The notes beneath the pieces were generated by a model. The model ran no database searches and was not told the DNA's origin. It saw only the letters and a program-made list of their open reading frames with translations. 64,000 bases of DNA from Sphagnum compactum (taxonomy: Eukaryota > Bryophyta > Sphagnopsida > Sphagnales). Positions 12,201-24,030 of this stretch are shown here, piece after piece. The first letter of the stretch is position 1, and each line of letters opens with the position of its first letter. The DNA lies in the NCBI GenBank assembly GCA_965153455.1, contig OZ234501.1, forward strand, positions 10,912,001-10,976,000, given 5' to 3'. Made by a program: the position numbers and the translations under genes.

Positions 12201-15200
12201 GTTTCATGGAATGCCAGACTAGTATCTCAAGTAGGGAACCCAACCTCAACAACACGATAACCACAATGCTTTGCTGCTACATGTGCCAATGTCGTTTTTC
12301 CAAGACCAGGTGGCCCACACAAGAGCAATACCTGCATGTTTACGAATATCAGGTTCTCCAAAGAGAAGCAAACTAATGTGAATTGCAGAAATAACAATCT
12401 TCACAACTGCTTCTAGATGAGAGAGGGTGAGTTCTTTCTGATGACAATCTGCCGGTTCAAACTAAAGCATATCAATGAAAAAAAAACGTCAGAACAAAGC
12501 TTGGAGCATAACAGAGCATGACACAATGCAGTGGTGCAATCTACCAGACAAACCATGTAGTCCTAATGGACAGATGATGACATCAAGCAGCTACCCTTTC
12601 TTCAGGTTTGTCTTTCACAGATTGCTCACTGAGTGGAGATCCCTTGGCAGGTTCACTCTTGAGAAAGGTATCTGAAGAAGACTTATAACTCTGCCTATTG
12701 GTTCCATAAGACCCAGGAGACTGGCTCCAATTTGATGGCCTGCTGTATGAGAATGGTCCTCCCCTTGGTGCTCTTCCCTGTGTTTGTGACACATGGCGGC
12801 GCAAAGATGCCTGCACCTCCCCTGATGTAGATGACTGCTTTGCTCCAAACACACAGAGGTCCCACTGCTTCAGCCACCTCAGAACCTGGACCCAAAAGAG
12901 GCCATATTGACTTGAGCTCACAAGGTCCATTGAAAATCCAATCCAGTTACAGATCAAGCATGGAGTGGTGAAAGTTGTCTCCAATACATATCTACAGATT
13001 GCAGAGACATCCCTATCACAACATGACAATGAGCACATCATGTCCTTATTAGAGTCACTCACAAAGTACCAGACCATCACCTTCACCATTCATAACAGTG
13101 ATGAGGGTCATGACTACCCACTGGCTTCATCAGCTCCTGAAGGTGGGTGTAGCAAAGACACCCACCGTCATTTCCAGAAGCAATATGAAGACTCAAACTT
13201 GATGTTTGCTAGCACTCAAGAGACATAGGTAATCAAAAAGTCAATAGTATCCTCATTCAAGCTGTGTCCCAAAAACAATATATATTGGTATGTTTCATGT
13301 AGTCCCCTTGTAGAAGGAGCTGCTGAGTGATGCCTTACCTCTCTGTTGGTTTGTTCATCACTGAGAAGTTCAGTGAATGACCGAGGAGCATACTTTTCAA
13401 CCCATAAACTCTCATTTACTGTTGGTGCCTCTGCATCCTTTTGTAGGTCACCTTCCTGTTCTTTCTTCTCACTGGCTGCAATGACCTACTCATAGACAAT
13501 ACTGTCAGAACAGAACAACCATGATACCCTAGCATTCCTATGCAAAGAACGAACTTGATTTCAATGACTGAATCACAGAAGCTCACTTACAAATTGCTTA
13601 AATGAATGCTGCAATTGGACCTGTACTTCAAAAGAGAACAGAAGTCGTGTCCTAACAGAATTGCTGTAGAGGAATGTACAGTGAGAATTGAGGGTCGTTT
13701 AATTCTCCAAACCAAGCTTCCCCACCCAGATATAGGTGAAGAAACTGCAATGAATTAAGTACCTGCTCAAACATTGCATGTTCCACTTGTTGAATCATTG
13801 TTTCAATTGGCTGCGAGAGGAGACCTGTAGAGAAATCAATCACAAACACTTGCAATGAGGATAAGCAATGCCAGGAACATATGACAAGCATCACCCTGGT
13901 GCTAATCAAAGACAGATCATCAGGCATTATATACCACGCTCAAAAACTCAATTTGCTCTAGAAAATGTTCCTCATTTCTCAGGATTCTCTTTCAGATATG
14001 GCCAGACATCACCTTTGGCTAAGCCAGAAGAGTTGTAGCTCTCCTTCTTGACCTGCGATTTGGCAGCATATACTCTCTCCCCAGCGGCTCCAGTGATGGA
14101 CATAAATTCCCCATCAATATCTGCAGCTCGCCGGTATGGCAATTTGCAAGGAACTGGAGGTTCTACTGCTATTGCAGGTGCTCCCCCTTGCTCTCTGGGA
14201 GGAGATGTAGGGAGAGCTTCCCTTGAGGGTGGTGGTGGTGGGGGGGACCAAGGTTTCTCTATCAGAATTGTTGGAGCAGGTGTGCCCTTGTCCTGTAATG
14301 TTTGCTTGGGATTTTGTGGTATGGCAGGAGAAGCTGATGTTGGAGGAGGCAACCATGATTCCTCAATCAAATTTGTTGAAGAAGGCTTATTATTGCCCTG
14401 TAATGCTTGACGGAGAGTCTGTGGCAGAGCAGGTGGAAGGGTTGACCTTGCTTTCTCTGCATCCTTCCTCAATGCTGGTGAGGATGTGGGAACACGTGCT
14501 TCTTGAGAGACATTTGGGGCATCATTCGGTAGACCACGGATCCTTTTTGCGACTGCCAAATGTAAACACAGAAAAAAGAAGGCCTTTTAGTTTCCTAAAA
14601 CAGTTCACTGAATCTCCTGCTAGGTCACACAGGTATTCTTCTGCATACTGAACTCCATAGAACGAGTTGCATGTCACATGAACCTTGAGAGAGAGAGAGG
14701 GAGAGGGAGAGAGAGAGAAAGCATGAGTACAGTGGTATGTTCTCAGTCAATACCTGCTTCAAGAGAAGCCTCCTGGTCAATCTGGGGCCTGTCAGCCCAA
14801 AGCCTCTTGCGAGAACCCTCATCAAATGAGGAAGCTACCAAACCACCATACAAAAAAAAGCTGATTAAGTGACAATGCAAACAAGGGACAGTACATTTAT
14901 AATTGCTCAGGACCAGCTGAAGGAGAGTGATGCATATGGTTTGATGGATGATTCAACCTCTGATGACCTGTCAACTTTGTGCAATACACCTACTCAAGGA
15001 CAGCCATGTCCTCTACTGCTATGTGGAGACTCAACATAAACACACATGGCTGCAGGACTCATGGGATAATGGTGGCAAAATAGATCCATACCCAACGGAA
15101 AGACACAGTAGACCACACAAGATCTTCATGCAGTAGCTCAATTTGCAGAAACAGTGAGGCATACCAAGGGCATCAGGAGTGGGCAGATATGCATCCAAGT

Positions 15201-15279
15201 ACAGATCCTCATCTTGCTGCTCTTGGGCAAATTGCTGGCCTGCCATCCATTCCAACTCCTCTAAATCCGGTTCCTCCAT
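6224..15279 (-). CDS. CTF18: CTF18, large subunit of the alternative clamp loader
   Basis: Chromosome transmission fidelity 18 replaces RFC1 in an RFC-type clamp loader; it loads PCNA at forks and supports sister-chromatid cohesion in the nucleus. Coding exons, 5' to 3': 15279-15165, 14834-14754, 14552-14013, 13824-13763, 13620-13591, 13485-13339, 12885-12595, 12331-12245, 12112-12011, 11887-11816, 11650-11537, 11373-11312, 10080-10036, 9865-9792, 9613-9546, 9393-9325, 9197-9076, 8904-8823, 8573-8495, 8341-8100, 7620-7432, 7271-7212, 7080-7003, 6901-6666, 6531-6438, 6274-6224. They sum to 3192 bases with every phase matching, or 1063 residues; Arabidopsis CTF18 is about 940. The extra length is largely the Pro-rich exon 3. 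Landmarks are the start [32 protein letters not shown], Walker [12 protein letters not shown] (exon 8), Walker B VIDEIDG (exon 10), sensor-1 region [26 protein letters not shown], and the C-terminal tail [16 protein letters not shown]. In the yeast complex that tail contacts Ctf8-Dcc1. The start was chosen at the MEEPD Met; an in-frame ATG lies 17 codons upstream. Least certain are exons 5 and 22. Confidence 0.95.
14687..14721. repeat. GA-rich microsatellite in CTF18 intron 2
   Basis: An impure GAGA/GGGA tract lies between the second and third CTF18 coding exons. It is not coding. Confidence 0.7.
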
Positions 15280-15337
15280 AGCTCCAAGCTTCAGCCCCAC
15301 CAGTCTGTCACATGGGGTTGCATGATTCATGAAATTT

Positions 15338-15865
15338 GCAGGCAGGAAGTGTTACTCTAATTATTGTACAATTCAGCTCAAAGTTTCAATTCACAACTGA
15401 CGCCTGCATTTTCAATGCCCCCAAATGTCCACACCCATTTCTAGCCAGAGAGACAACAACATGAACTCAGAAATGCTTGAGAGAGAGATTGCTTCTGAAC
15501 CTCAAACCCTAAAGTTGCAGGCAGGAAGATTTAGTCTAACTATTGTACAATTCAGCCCAAAGCTTCAATTCACAACTGATGCCTGGATTTTAGATGCCCC
15601 CAAATGTCCACACCCATCTATTTCTAGCAAGAGAGAAAACTACCTGAACTCAGAAACACTTGCGAGAGAGAGATTGCTTCTGAACCTTAAACCCTAACAT
15701 TGCAGGCATACAATTCAGCTCAAAGTTTCAATTCAAAACTGATGCCTGGATTTTAGATGCCCCCAAATGTCCACACCCATATTTACTTCTAGCCAGAAAA
15801 GACAACTACCTGAACTCAGAAACACTTGCGAGAGAGCGATTGCTTCTGAACCTTAAACTCTAAAC
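15338..15865. repeat. triplicated 165-185-bp unit upstream of the CTF18 start
   Basis: Three head-to-tail copies start at 15338, 15516 and 15701, each opening with TGCAGGCA. Each carries TACAATTCAGC, TTTCAATTCA, GATGCCYGGATTTT-like and CCCCCAAATGTCCACACCC blocks and ends with a GAACCTYAAACYCTAA motif. A donor-like AAG|GTAACA on the minus strand at about 15893 and the coding start at 15279 suggest that the array sits in an intron of the CTF18 5' leader. Confidence 0.85.
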
Positions 15866-15893
15866 GCCCTAAACCCTGGTTTTCTGCAAATGT

Positions 15894-16260
15894 TACCTTT
15901 TTTTCTTCAAAGATCTGTTGAATCACACATGCATTGTCGTCTCCTTGTCCTGCTACATGATGTCCATTCTCCCTCTACAAGGAGGCAGAGACCCCCAAAA
16001 TGGTGAGGAAGAAACTCAGCCAAGCTTGTCGCCAAAATACGGCGTCTTTCTTTTTCCTCCTCCTCCTCCTCGTATGCTTCTTCTTCGTCTTCTTCAATCT
16101 CCGCGTCGATCCGTAAGCTGCAAAATGCGTGGCACTTGTGACAATCACCACCACTTGCCACATCCACGGCCTTCCATACCTTCGCCTATAATTTTCTGAA
16201 TTCAAATGCAGCGATTCTCAATCACGTCCACCAGTAAAACCCGCAACGGCGACATGGGTA
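15894..16260 (-). other. probable 5' leader exon and promoter zone of CTF18
   Basis: GC content rises here and a minus-strand GT donor at about 15893 fits a noncoding first exon. Open frames on both strands arise from TCC/TTC-rich microsatellite sequence (about 16056-16092) and show no known domain. This assignment is inference from position and splice signal only. Confidence 0.35.
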
Positions 16261-16405
16261 CAAAACAATGCTATTAGTTGAGACAACGATCCAAATTGAA
16301 GGAGAAGCAAATCACACGCACCCGCGCGAGCACGCACTCCGAGCTCGCGACGAAGTTCGGAAGGGCGAGTGTGGAATTGGCGGGAGACGAGGAAGACGAC
16401 GAGAG

Positions 16406-16474
16406 CCTATTCACAGTTGAGACGAGAAGGACCTATTCACATTTGAGACGAGAAGGACCTATTCACATTTGAGG
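16406..16474. repeat. 26-bp tandem repeat, about 2.6 copies
   Basis: Units start at 16406, 16432 and 16458 with CCTATTCACAKTTGAG followed by ACGAGAAGGA. The copies differ at one base. The array lies in the intergenic region between CTF18 and the TANGLED1-like gene. Confidence 0.85.
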
Positions 16475-17020
16475 GAACCCAATTCAGCTTCTCTTTCACA
16501 ATTTCATTTGTCCCTTGTAAAAATATCACCAAGGATGTATATTTTACATAAGTCCCTTACATTTGCAGTTTGCCCATGTTGGATGTTGAAGATCATAACT
16601 TTTTTCATGCACAATGGATGAAATTCATCCACTTTCATCCATATTGAATAAATTTAGTTTATTGTACCCACTTTTCATCCATACATGGATATTATGGAAT
16701 AAAATGTTCTAAATTGTTGCTTTGAACTATGGGGCCTTTTTAAAGAAGGTTTTATAAAAATTTGCATGACCTCATTCTCCAAACATGTAATGTGTGTGGA
16801 TTTAGTGCATCACTTTTAATATGATTAACACTAATCCCCACAAATATGGCCCTTGCATTGTAGGTGTGTTGCTTCTTGTTATGTTCATGATTGTTCATGC
16901 TTTATACAGAGATATTGAAATACACTTAGGTTTATACATTGTGTTGTTATTCATCTTCTCACATGTACCATGCATCATGATTTGGTTTATGGTGTATAGG
17001 GTCAAGCCCTAGGGTGGGGG
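16475..17020. other. intergenic, nothing recognised
   Basis: AT-rich DNA with short words such as TTTCATCCAT repeated at about 16616-16685. No exon chain or RNA gene was seen. Confidence 0.5.
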
Positions 17021-17130
17021 CATTCCCATAATAAGGGGCCTAGGATAAGACTACTCTTGGATGATAGTCATCCAAGGATAAGACTATCATCCAAGGGTAG
17101 TCTTATCCTAGGCCCCTTATTATGGGAATG
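17021..17130. repeat. 49-bp near-perfect foldback with 12-base loop
   Basis: The left arm 17021-17069 and right arm 17082-17130 are reverse complements with a single difference, which would be a G-U pair in RNA. The arms begin CATTCCCATAATAAGGGG and meet at GGATGATAGTC. A run of seven T follows the right arm at about 17132. It could be a MITE-type foldback or a source of double-stranded small RNA. Confidence 0.95.
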
Positions 17131-18011
17131 CTTTTTTTACACATGGGCTTTTCCTACCACTTAAACATAATTCATATGCCATTTTTGTTGATTTTGGCAT
17201 GTGTTTTTTTGGGTTTTCTAGTTCCCAAATTTTGACAAATTCTTTCAAGAAATAAATCACCAGATTTCTCTATTGGGTTCTAGCACATAATCAAAAATGT
17301 GAAGGCTGCTTAATTCTTTTTTAACTTTCATATCATGTTTACGGCCAAATTTGGCTAAACTGTGTTATGAATGATTGGCTAAACACTGATTTTCTTTTGG
17401 CACAAAAGTTGGGAAATTTTGGTTTTTCTAGTGTAAATTTGACTAATTTTGTTAATGTTTTTCAATATCATAAAATTGGGGAAAAAACAAAAAAATACAC
17501 CTTGATTGTCACTCATCTACATCACAAATTATTATTATTATTAATGTAAATTTCCAATGCACCTAAAGCAATTGGGAAACCTGTGCTCAGTGTTTTATTA
17601 TTATTATTATTATTATTATTTTCAAATTTATTTATTTTAAATTTAATTGATTATTTTATAATTTTGTTTTACCAATTTTCTCATGTTACTTCAAAAGTGA
17701 CAATCAGCCACAAGGGGATTTAGCCAAATCTGGCTACAAGACAAATAAAAAAAATAGAAAATCTAAGAATCCTATTACATATTGGTGAACCACTAGAACC
17801 TATTAGCTAAATGTAACGATTTCAAAAGAAGAAAATTCGAAATTTGCCAAAATCCTCCAAAATCTTGGCAATTTCATAACTTTCTTCCTCAAAATGTGAG
17901 GATTTGTTTTTGGGGAAAATTTTCCAAAAAGTTCCCTTGACCATATTGCTTGAGCTTCTTTTTTTAATAAAGCAAACGGTGAATTTTCGTCACAAAAAAA
18001 AGAAAATAAAT

Positions 18012-18047
<36 letters not shown>

Positions 18048-18225
18048 CACTGCCTGGGATTGGGAGTAGAATATAAGACCTGACAAAATAAAAATAATAA
18101 TAATCATATTCATGAATCATAATGTGCACCAACAACAAACAAAGTGAGGGAGGGGGGGGGAGGACTTGGGGGTACTGAAAAAGGCTTACACGGTAGGTGG
18201 TCAAGTAATGTCAGGCATCATAATG
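17131..18225. other. AT-rich intergenic DNA with microsatellites
   Basis: The stretch contains a TTA-type tract at about 17595-17622 and an AT dinucleotide run at about 18014-18042. It also has a G-rich run near 18150. No gene was recognised. Confidence 0.6.
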
Positions 18226-18469
18226 GGAAGTGGGGGTTGAACGGGGCCAAGGGCGACCGTTGCGGATTTTGAACCCGCTTTCGTTGCAACCCAAACTTTG
18301 CCTCTCGCTCGTCGTCCTTGGTAGCCTACGCTATTCTAGTTGCTGTTGCTGTTCTTCTTCCGCTGTTAACGTGCATTGCTTTTGCTCTCTTCTTGCCGTT
18401 CCTTTTGTCTGGCTGTGCGCACGCGCGGACCTGCTATTTTTTTTTCTTTGTGACTGAATCTGCTGTGGC

Positions 18470-18471
<2 letters not shown>

Positions 18472-18500
<29 letters not shown>

Positions 18501-18502
18501 TG
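18472..18502. repeat. GT microsatellite in the presumed leader of the TANGLED1-like gene
   Basis: A TG run of about 30 bases lies some 470 bases before the ATG at 18964. The surrounding GC-richer DNA (18230-18963) is probably promoter and 5' leader. It generates Val-Cys frames that are not genes. Confidence 0.8.
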
Positions 18503-18963
18503 TGTTCTTATTCGTGTGTGGAATTTTCTCTCCTGCAAAAAGGGCTTTTCGTCGGTGTGCTATTCCTTGCAACACGCATGGGGAGAGTGAACAGTGCCAT
18601 AATTAGGTTAGAGCATTGTCGAGCTTTTGCTTTCTTTGGTTGTTTTCGAGGAAAGAGGCCGCTGTAGAACCACCACCAGCTGCTCTGAGAGAGAGAGAAT
18701 TAATTGAGAAGTGTTTCGGCGTGAGAGAGATGTAGAGGAGCTGCTTTTTTTCTTTCTTTCTTTTGGTGCATTTGTGGAGGAAACTATGAGTACTCAACCG
18801 TCGTTGAGAAAGTCCTGTGATTGAAGGCAATTGTAGCCGATCTTGGAGCCTTTGGAGCTTTTGATGTGGATTTTTGTGCATGGAGTTTTAGAAGAATTTC
18901 TTGGTGCAGTGAAGAAAGCTGCCCGAAACAGTTGTGTTATTTGTTGCGAGAAGCAAAGTAGAG

Positions 18964-21321
18964 ATGGATCCACAGCCGTCTCCAGTCCTGATGCAGGCCG
19001 TTATCAAGGTGATACAATTCAGATTTTCCCTTTTGCAAGCCAGTCGATAATAATACATTCGTTGCAGCAGTTGCTTGTTTTACTAAAATGATCAAGGAAG
19101 ACTGTAAGGCTCTCTGCAAGCAATCGAGATGAACTGGAGTTTCTTCAGCTGAGACATTTTGATCTGCAATTTTTTTCTCCTTGGTTTGAGGCCTGATCAG
19201 AAATGTCCTATTTGTGGTGCAGGTGGAGCAAGTAGTTGCACGTTTGCAGGAGCTACAGCGCACCATAGCTGGGTTGCACCTGAGCCCCCATGCAAATAGA
19301 CGCATGAGTTACCGGAGCTCGGGAGTTGACCATACAAGCTGCCTGAGCTCCAAAAGGTCCTTGCTTGATTTCCTTCTCTCTCTCTCACACTGTACCAAAA
19401 CCTTGCATGCTCCAGCTCATGAAACGATTCTTAATCCAGCATTCACAGAATTAGTGTTCACAAGGCACTACGGATTACAAGGGTTTTGAGCCCACTGATT
19501 TTCTGTAATGTTTTGCAGGCTGCTTGAGCCTGATGGATATGGCAAGAGGATCAGCTCTAGCTCAACATTGGATCATCAAGGTACTATCATCTCTAATCTT
19601 GTCCAGTTCAAACTTTTGTAGCTTGATAAAGAACCTGTCACAGAACCTTTCACAGAGAATTGGAAGGAAGGAGGTTCTCTGATTCTTTGAAGCACAATGC
19701 CTGGGATCCCAGTCACACTGGTTTCAGCAAGTGTCTTCTTCCTTTCTCACTAGCATCTCATATGAATATCACCAATATGTCTCTAAGAGACGATTTGGGT
19801 TGTGCTCCATGGCAGATGCTAGATGGAAGAATTGGTCGGCACAGGGCAATGAAGTTCATGCTGTCATTTCAGAGATTCTGAAGGCCAGTGAAATTGCAAA
19901 GAACATTGCAACACTTGTAGCTTACACTCTCCAGGCACCTGATTCAGCACCTGACTGCAGCAAGCTGCAAGAATCCCACACTGAACTTGCACAGAAGCCA
20001 GCCATGAGGGCCTGCAAGCATGGGAAAACAAAGGATATCTGCTATCCAAGCTCAGCCCAGCTGTACAAGACCATGGCTGCAAAAGTAGCACCAGCAAAAC
20101 GTGTGCACAAGTTCAAGGTTGCTTTTCCTGGTGAATCTCGTGAGGTGAGCAAGCTTGGCAACATGAGCTCTGTCACACCTCTGTACAAGCACAAAGCTCA
20201 TGCTTTCAATACTGTTCTCACCAAGCAAAGACTGGATCTAGCACCCAAAGGCAGATCCACAACTGAGTGCTCTGCATCTTTGGAGATTGGAGCTCAGCAA
20301 ACTGGTGCCAACATGAAACTTTGGAGAGAGGATATTGACCATGAACCCATGGAGGATTGCAACCTTTCTATGGAGGCTACAGAGATCAAGAGCCAAAAGC
20401 CGTGGAAACTCATCACCAGTAGCTCTAAGGGAGTGATGTTTCCGAACAGGGTGTTCACTCCCTCCCCTGACAAGCATGGTGACCAGGTTCAGTCCCCTGT
20501 CAAATCTTGCAAGCTGATTACACCATTGAGGAGGCCAAAGAACTGGCGGATTGATTGCAGGCTTCAAAGAGCTCAAGGTGAATCTCCAGAAATCACTCAG
20601 AATCTGCTTGCCAACAGTGGGTTGGAAGGTGGTGCAACACCAACCTGTGAGATTCTCGAACCCTCTGAGTTACTTGTTTGCAGGAAGAGAAACTCAAGCT
20701 CCAGAAAACCAGATGGGAATGATGGCAAGGTGAGGACTCTCAGGCAGCTGAAGCCCATTGATCAAAACATCAAGCTGGTGGCTGATAGCACATTGAACAC
20801 GCATTTTGAGGTCACAAAACCAGTCACAGAAGGCCAGCATAAAGTCTCAAAAATGTCTTACAATACTGCACAGGCCAGCCGGCTTCAGGAAGAGAAAGTG
20901 GGGGATGGTGAGAGGAGTTCTTCCAGGAGATCTATGGAGAAGGAAAACAAGCCTTTTGGTTGTGCACCTGCAGGGATGTTCCTCAGAAGCTTGTCAAGAG
21001 GCAAAGACAGGCCAACAACCAGGTGCAAATCAGGTACTAAGAATTCACATTGTGATTGTTGTCTTCTGATGCATTATGTCAGTGTTAGAGTCTGCAACAA
21101 TCTATTGAATTTAATCCATAGTGAATGTTGCTGATCCAAGAACTGTTTTTTGATGTGCAATTAAACAGAATACTGAATGTGAATTATTTTGCAACTTGAA
21201 CTCTGGTTCTAACCTTCTGAAGAAAATATTGAACTTTTTAGGTGTTGCACTCTTAAATTGTGCAAAGGGGTGGGGGAGCTCTCAAACCACCAAACTAGAC
21301 AGGGGAGATCATGCGCGATGA
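18964..21321 (+). CDS. TAN1: TANGLED1-like division-plane protein
   Basis: Plant TANGLED1 binds microtubules and marks the cortical division site from preprophase to cytokinesis, working with phragmoplast-orienting kinesins. Coding exons are 18964-19008, 19223-19356, 19519-19580, 19816-21033 and tentatively 21242-21321; phases match and give 512 residues (Arabidopsis TAN1 is about 470-480). The family signature is at residues about 16-37 (VEQVVARLQELQRTIAGL, then HLSPHANRR) and again at WKNWSAQ...ISEILKASEIAKNIA, matching the conserved N-terminal block of TAN1. After that the protein is basic and low in conservation, with TAN-like VMFPNRVFTPSPD and LITPLRRP segments. Without the last intron the frame would read to 21134, so the C-terminal 27 residues are uncertain. 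The family call rests on remembered motifs, not on an alignment. Confidence 0.75.
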
Positions 21322-23134
21322 TAATGACTGCTGTTGGTAACTTGGGGAAGGGAAAGAGAGCACCATAGCTCAAGTCCCGATTGTTGAGCAAGTTCTTTGG
21401 CCCTCAAAAAGATGTTGATTGTAGTCGGCATTGTAAAATATGAAGTGCACATTCAAACCAATTTAATTGCACATCAGTATGATAGAAGTCTGTTTCAGAG
21501 CTTTGTCCTCAGTTGCCACGCTGTATGTACACAACAAAAATAAGATTAGTTGTCTGTCCCTATTACCAGTGTGATCTCTGTGCATGCAGAAACAATTGCT
21601 GCATTGGTGATATGTTGCAGAATTCTGTTTTGATATGCCCCTCCTAAATGTGTTGTGTTATGAAGAAGCAAAACAAAGAAGATGAATGCAAGAGAGAGCG
21701 CGTGTGCGTGCGTGTGTGTGTTTAGACAAAGCGCATCTACTAGACAATATGGAGGGTGACACTGAATTGTTAAGATGATCATCTTTTCCTAAAGTACTTG
21801 TATTCTCATTTTTTTTCCCCTAATTTCTATCATTATTAACTCTTGTAATTCTGGGGAAGAGCAATTGAGATCAGTGAGGAATCTACAGGAGTTTATATGA
21901 GATTTTATCCTTGGAAAGAAGCATGTTCCCTTTTTTGTGTCACCAGCTTCAGGTTGATGTCCCATTGAGAATTTTTACCTCCAGTCCAGATGTTTGTTTG
22001 CTGTTTTACGTCCTGATATCTTGCAAGACCATGTCCTGTGGTGCAACAGGAGTGCCCTCAAAACTGAAAGCCTCTTTCTTAGGATCAATAGGAGTCCTGA
22101 GTTTCTGACACCAATTTTACAAAGCAGATAGACAAGTCAGAGTTGATGTTGAAAAGTAATACGAACACAAAATGTAAAAGAGATTAGCTTTGTATGTATC
22201 AAGAACTCTCAAGTCCATAACAGTTTGAATAAACTGGAACAGAATTTGTGAGTTGCCCTACAATAAGGTCAGTGGACATTTCAGACCAACCTTCAAGAGA
22301 CCACAACAGCAATCTGCAGGAGGAAGAAAAGAGAGAAAGAACACCCCTGATAAAAGAACAGAACTGAAAACCATGTGAACATTTAGGGTTCTGACCCACA
22401 AAAAGGCATGAAATCAACAAAAGAAAGAAAGGAGAGAAGAAGGGAGCATCAACAAGAGAAGGGAAGACACAGAAGACACAAAGGAGAAAAGAAAGGAAGA
22501 GAAAGGACAGAAACTCCATTTCTTTCAGAATCAGATGACAGACAGAGTAGAGGCTTCGTGCTTAGAATTAAGAAGCTCCTTGATAGAAGAGTATAAGATT
22601 TGAAGCTGTAAACTATAAACTCTCCTGAGAATCAAGAAACCTCCATACTCACAATTGAAGCTCTAAACTCCAAATACAAAACATTTGCTTTGCTACATGA
22701 TCCTCTGCTGACATGGAATAGAAATTTTGGAGAGTGACATTTGTTCCTCAGAAAATTTGACACTCAACACACAATTTGAGTGACAAAAGGAAATCCTTAA
22801 CCTACTCCTCAGTTGCACCGTTGCACACTGCATCTACTCTCTGCATTGTAGGAGAAACGTACCATATCCCCGCATTTCTGTCAGGCTTGCTCATCACTGT
22901 TGCCAATGGTATCTATCTCTAGTGTTATTGCAGCTATGAGTGCCAGCTTGTTGAGACTGGACACTATGGAACTCATGTGGCAGCCAAACCCTAAACCCTA
23001 AACCCCATGCAATGTTCTATCTGAATGGGCTCACTACCAGGTAAGAAAGAGGTCAGGGAAAAGAGACAAAAAAACCCAGATGCTCACAAACATCCTTTCT
23101 AATGTCACCATGTGAAGGAAGCAAACAGTTCTCT
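21322..23134. other. intergenic and 3' flanks between two convergent genes
   Basis: This holds the 3' end of the TANGLED1-like gene and of the small minus-strand gene. A GAAAGGAGAGAAG-type purine tract covers about 22417-22510 and a GCGTGTGTG run lies near 21700. No further exon chain was supported. Confidence 0.5.
22986..23006. repeat. interstitial plant telomere-type repeat
   Basis: Three head-to-tail AAACCCT units (the last ending AAACCCC) form a short interstitial telomeric motif, the plant type TTTAGGG on the other strand. Single telo-box copies also occur near 2754, 33121, 37697 and 24055. Confidence 0.8.
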
Positions 23135-23830
23135 TCACACTGTTGTCTCTTCTTGTGAAGTGCTTGGTTTGTTTTCCCTGACTATTTTGGGTGATCTCAA
23201 GGAGAACAAAAACTCCTTATCAGTAGGACCTTTTCCAGTGGCATTGCATGTAATCTTCACTCGTCGCTTCTCCCTCATCCACCGAAGCATCAATTTCGTC
23301 TGTCTCTTGCTCCTCAAAGCTGTATTCTCCAACTGGTTAGGTACCACCCCCACCCCACCCCAGATTTCATTTCTCTCTTAAATGACCAAGCATTTTAGGT
23401 ATTCCATGCATCACAAAAACCCCATCCAAAGAAACATCAATTCAGGAAGAGAAAAAAAAAAATGATCCAAAAGCTTGATGATCAAGACCCGCCGTTCAGA
23501 GAGAAGGTGTAATCTGACCACCGAATACAGATCCACGGGTCTTTCTTTACAATCGATGAAGGTGGTGAGCAATGCTGATTGGGAATGAAAAAAAGAAAAG
23601 CAAGGCAGTAGTAGTAGTAGTAGTAATAGTAGTACCTGAGAAGCATGTTGCCAGCAGCCTTTGGCAGTCAGAGGTCCATGAGCTTGAAGGATATTGAACA
23701 GACTTTCGGCAGCAGGCAGCACCTGCTCCCCGAGGTTAGATACCTTCACAGGAGTGGCTTTTCCTCCTCCTCCTCCTCCTCCTCCTCCTGCAGCCTTTCT
23801 CGCCAACAGCCTCACTGCTGTGGCGAACAT
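23135..23830 (-). CDS. small two-exon protein, probably organelle-targeted, function unknown
   Basis: Exons 23830-23636 and 23332-23135 join in phase 0 to give 130 residues. The N terminus MFATAVRLLARKAA has the Arg-rich, acid-free character of a mitochondrial presequence and is followed by nine Gly encoded by a TCC-type microsatellite. The body reads LPAAESLFNILQAHGPLT, then an Arg/Lys-rich helix (SKRQTKLMLRWMREKRRVKI) and DKEFLFSLRSP. That layout resembles a short winged-helix or ribosome-associated protein, but I do not recognise the family with certainty. CT-rich DNA just upstream (about 23845-23935) is typical of a plant 5' leader. The two exons fit one another in phase and style, which is the main support for a real gene. 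Confidence 0.65.
23760..23789. repeat. TCC microsatellite coding for a poly-Gly tract
   Basis: A TCC run inside the first exon of the small minus-strand gene encodes nine consecutive Gly there. Its length may vary between individuals. Confidence 0.85.
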
Positions 23831-24030
23831 CTCGATCTACCCGGCTCTCCTCTCTCCCTCGCTTTGTCTCCGTCCCTCCTGTTTACGTCTCTCTCTCTCG
23901 TTCCCTCTCTCCAAAACTGAACTCTCTCTCTCCCTCGAGACCCACACGACAGGGATTTTGCAATGCAAGCGCTGGAACAGCAATTTCTCGATGAACGTCC
24001 AACGAATGTACCTCTCTTCATCCACACTGT

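Noticed and set aside
15338-15865. CRISPR-like array
   Set aside because: There are only three long diverged units with no unique spacers, in a plant nuclear context.
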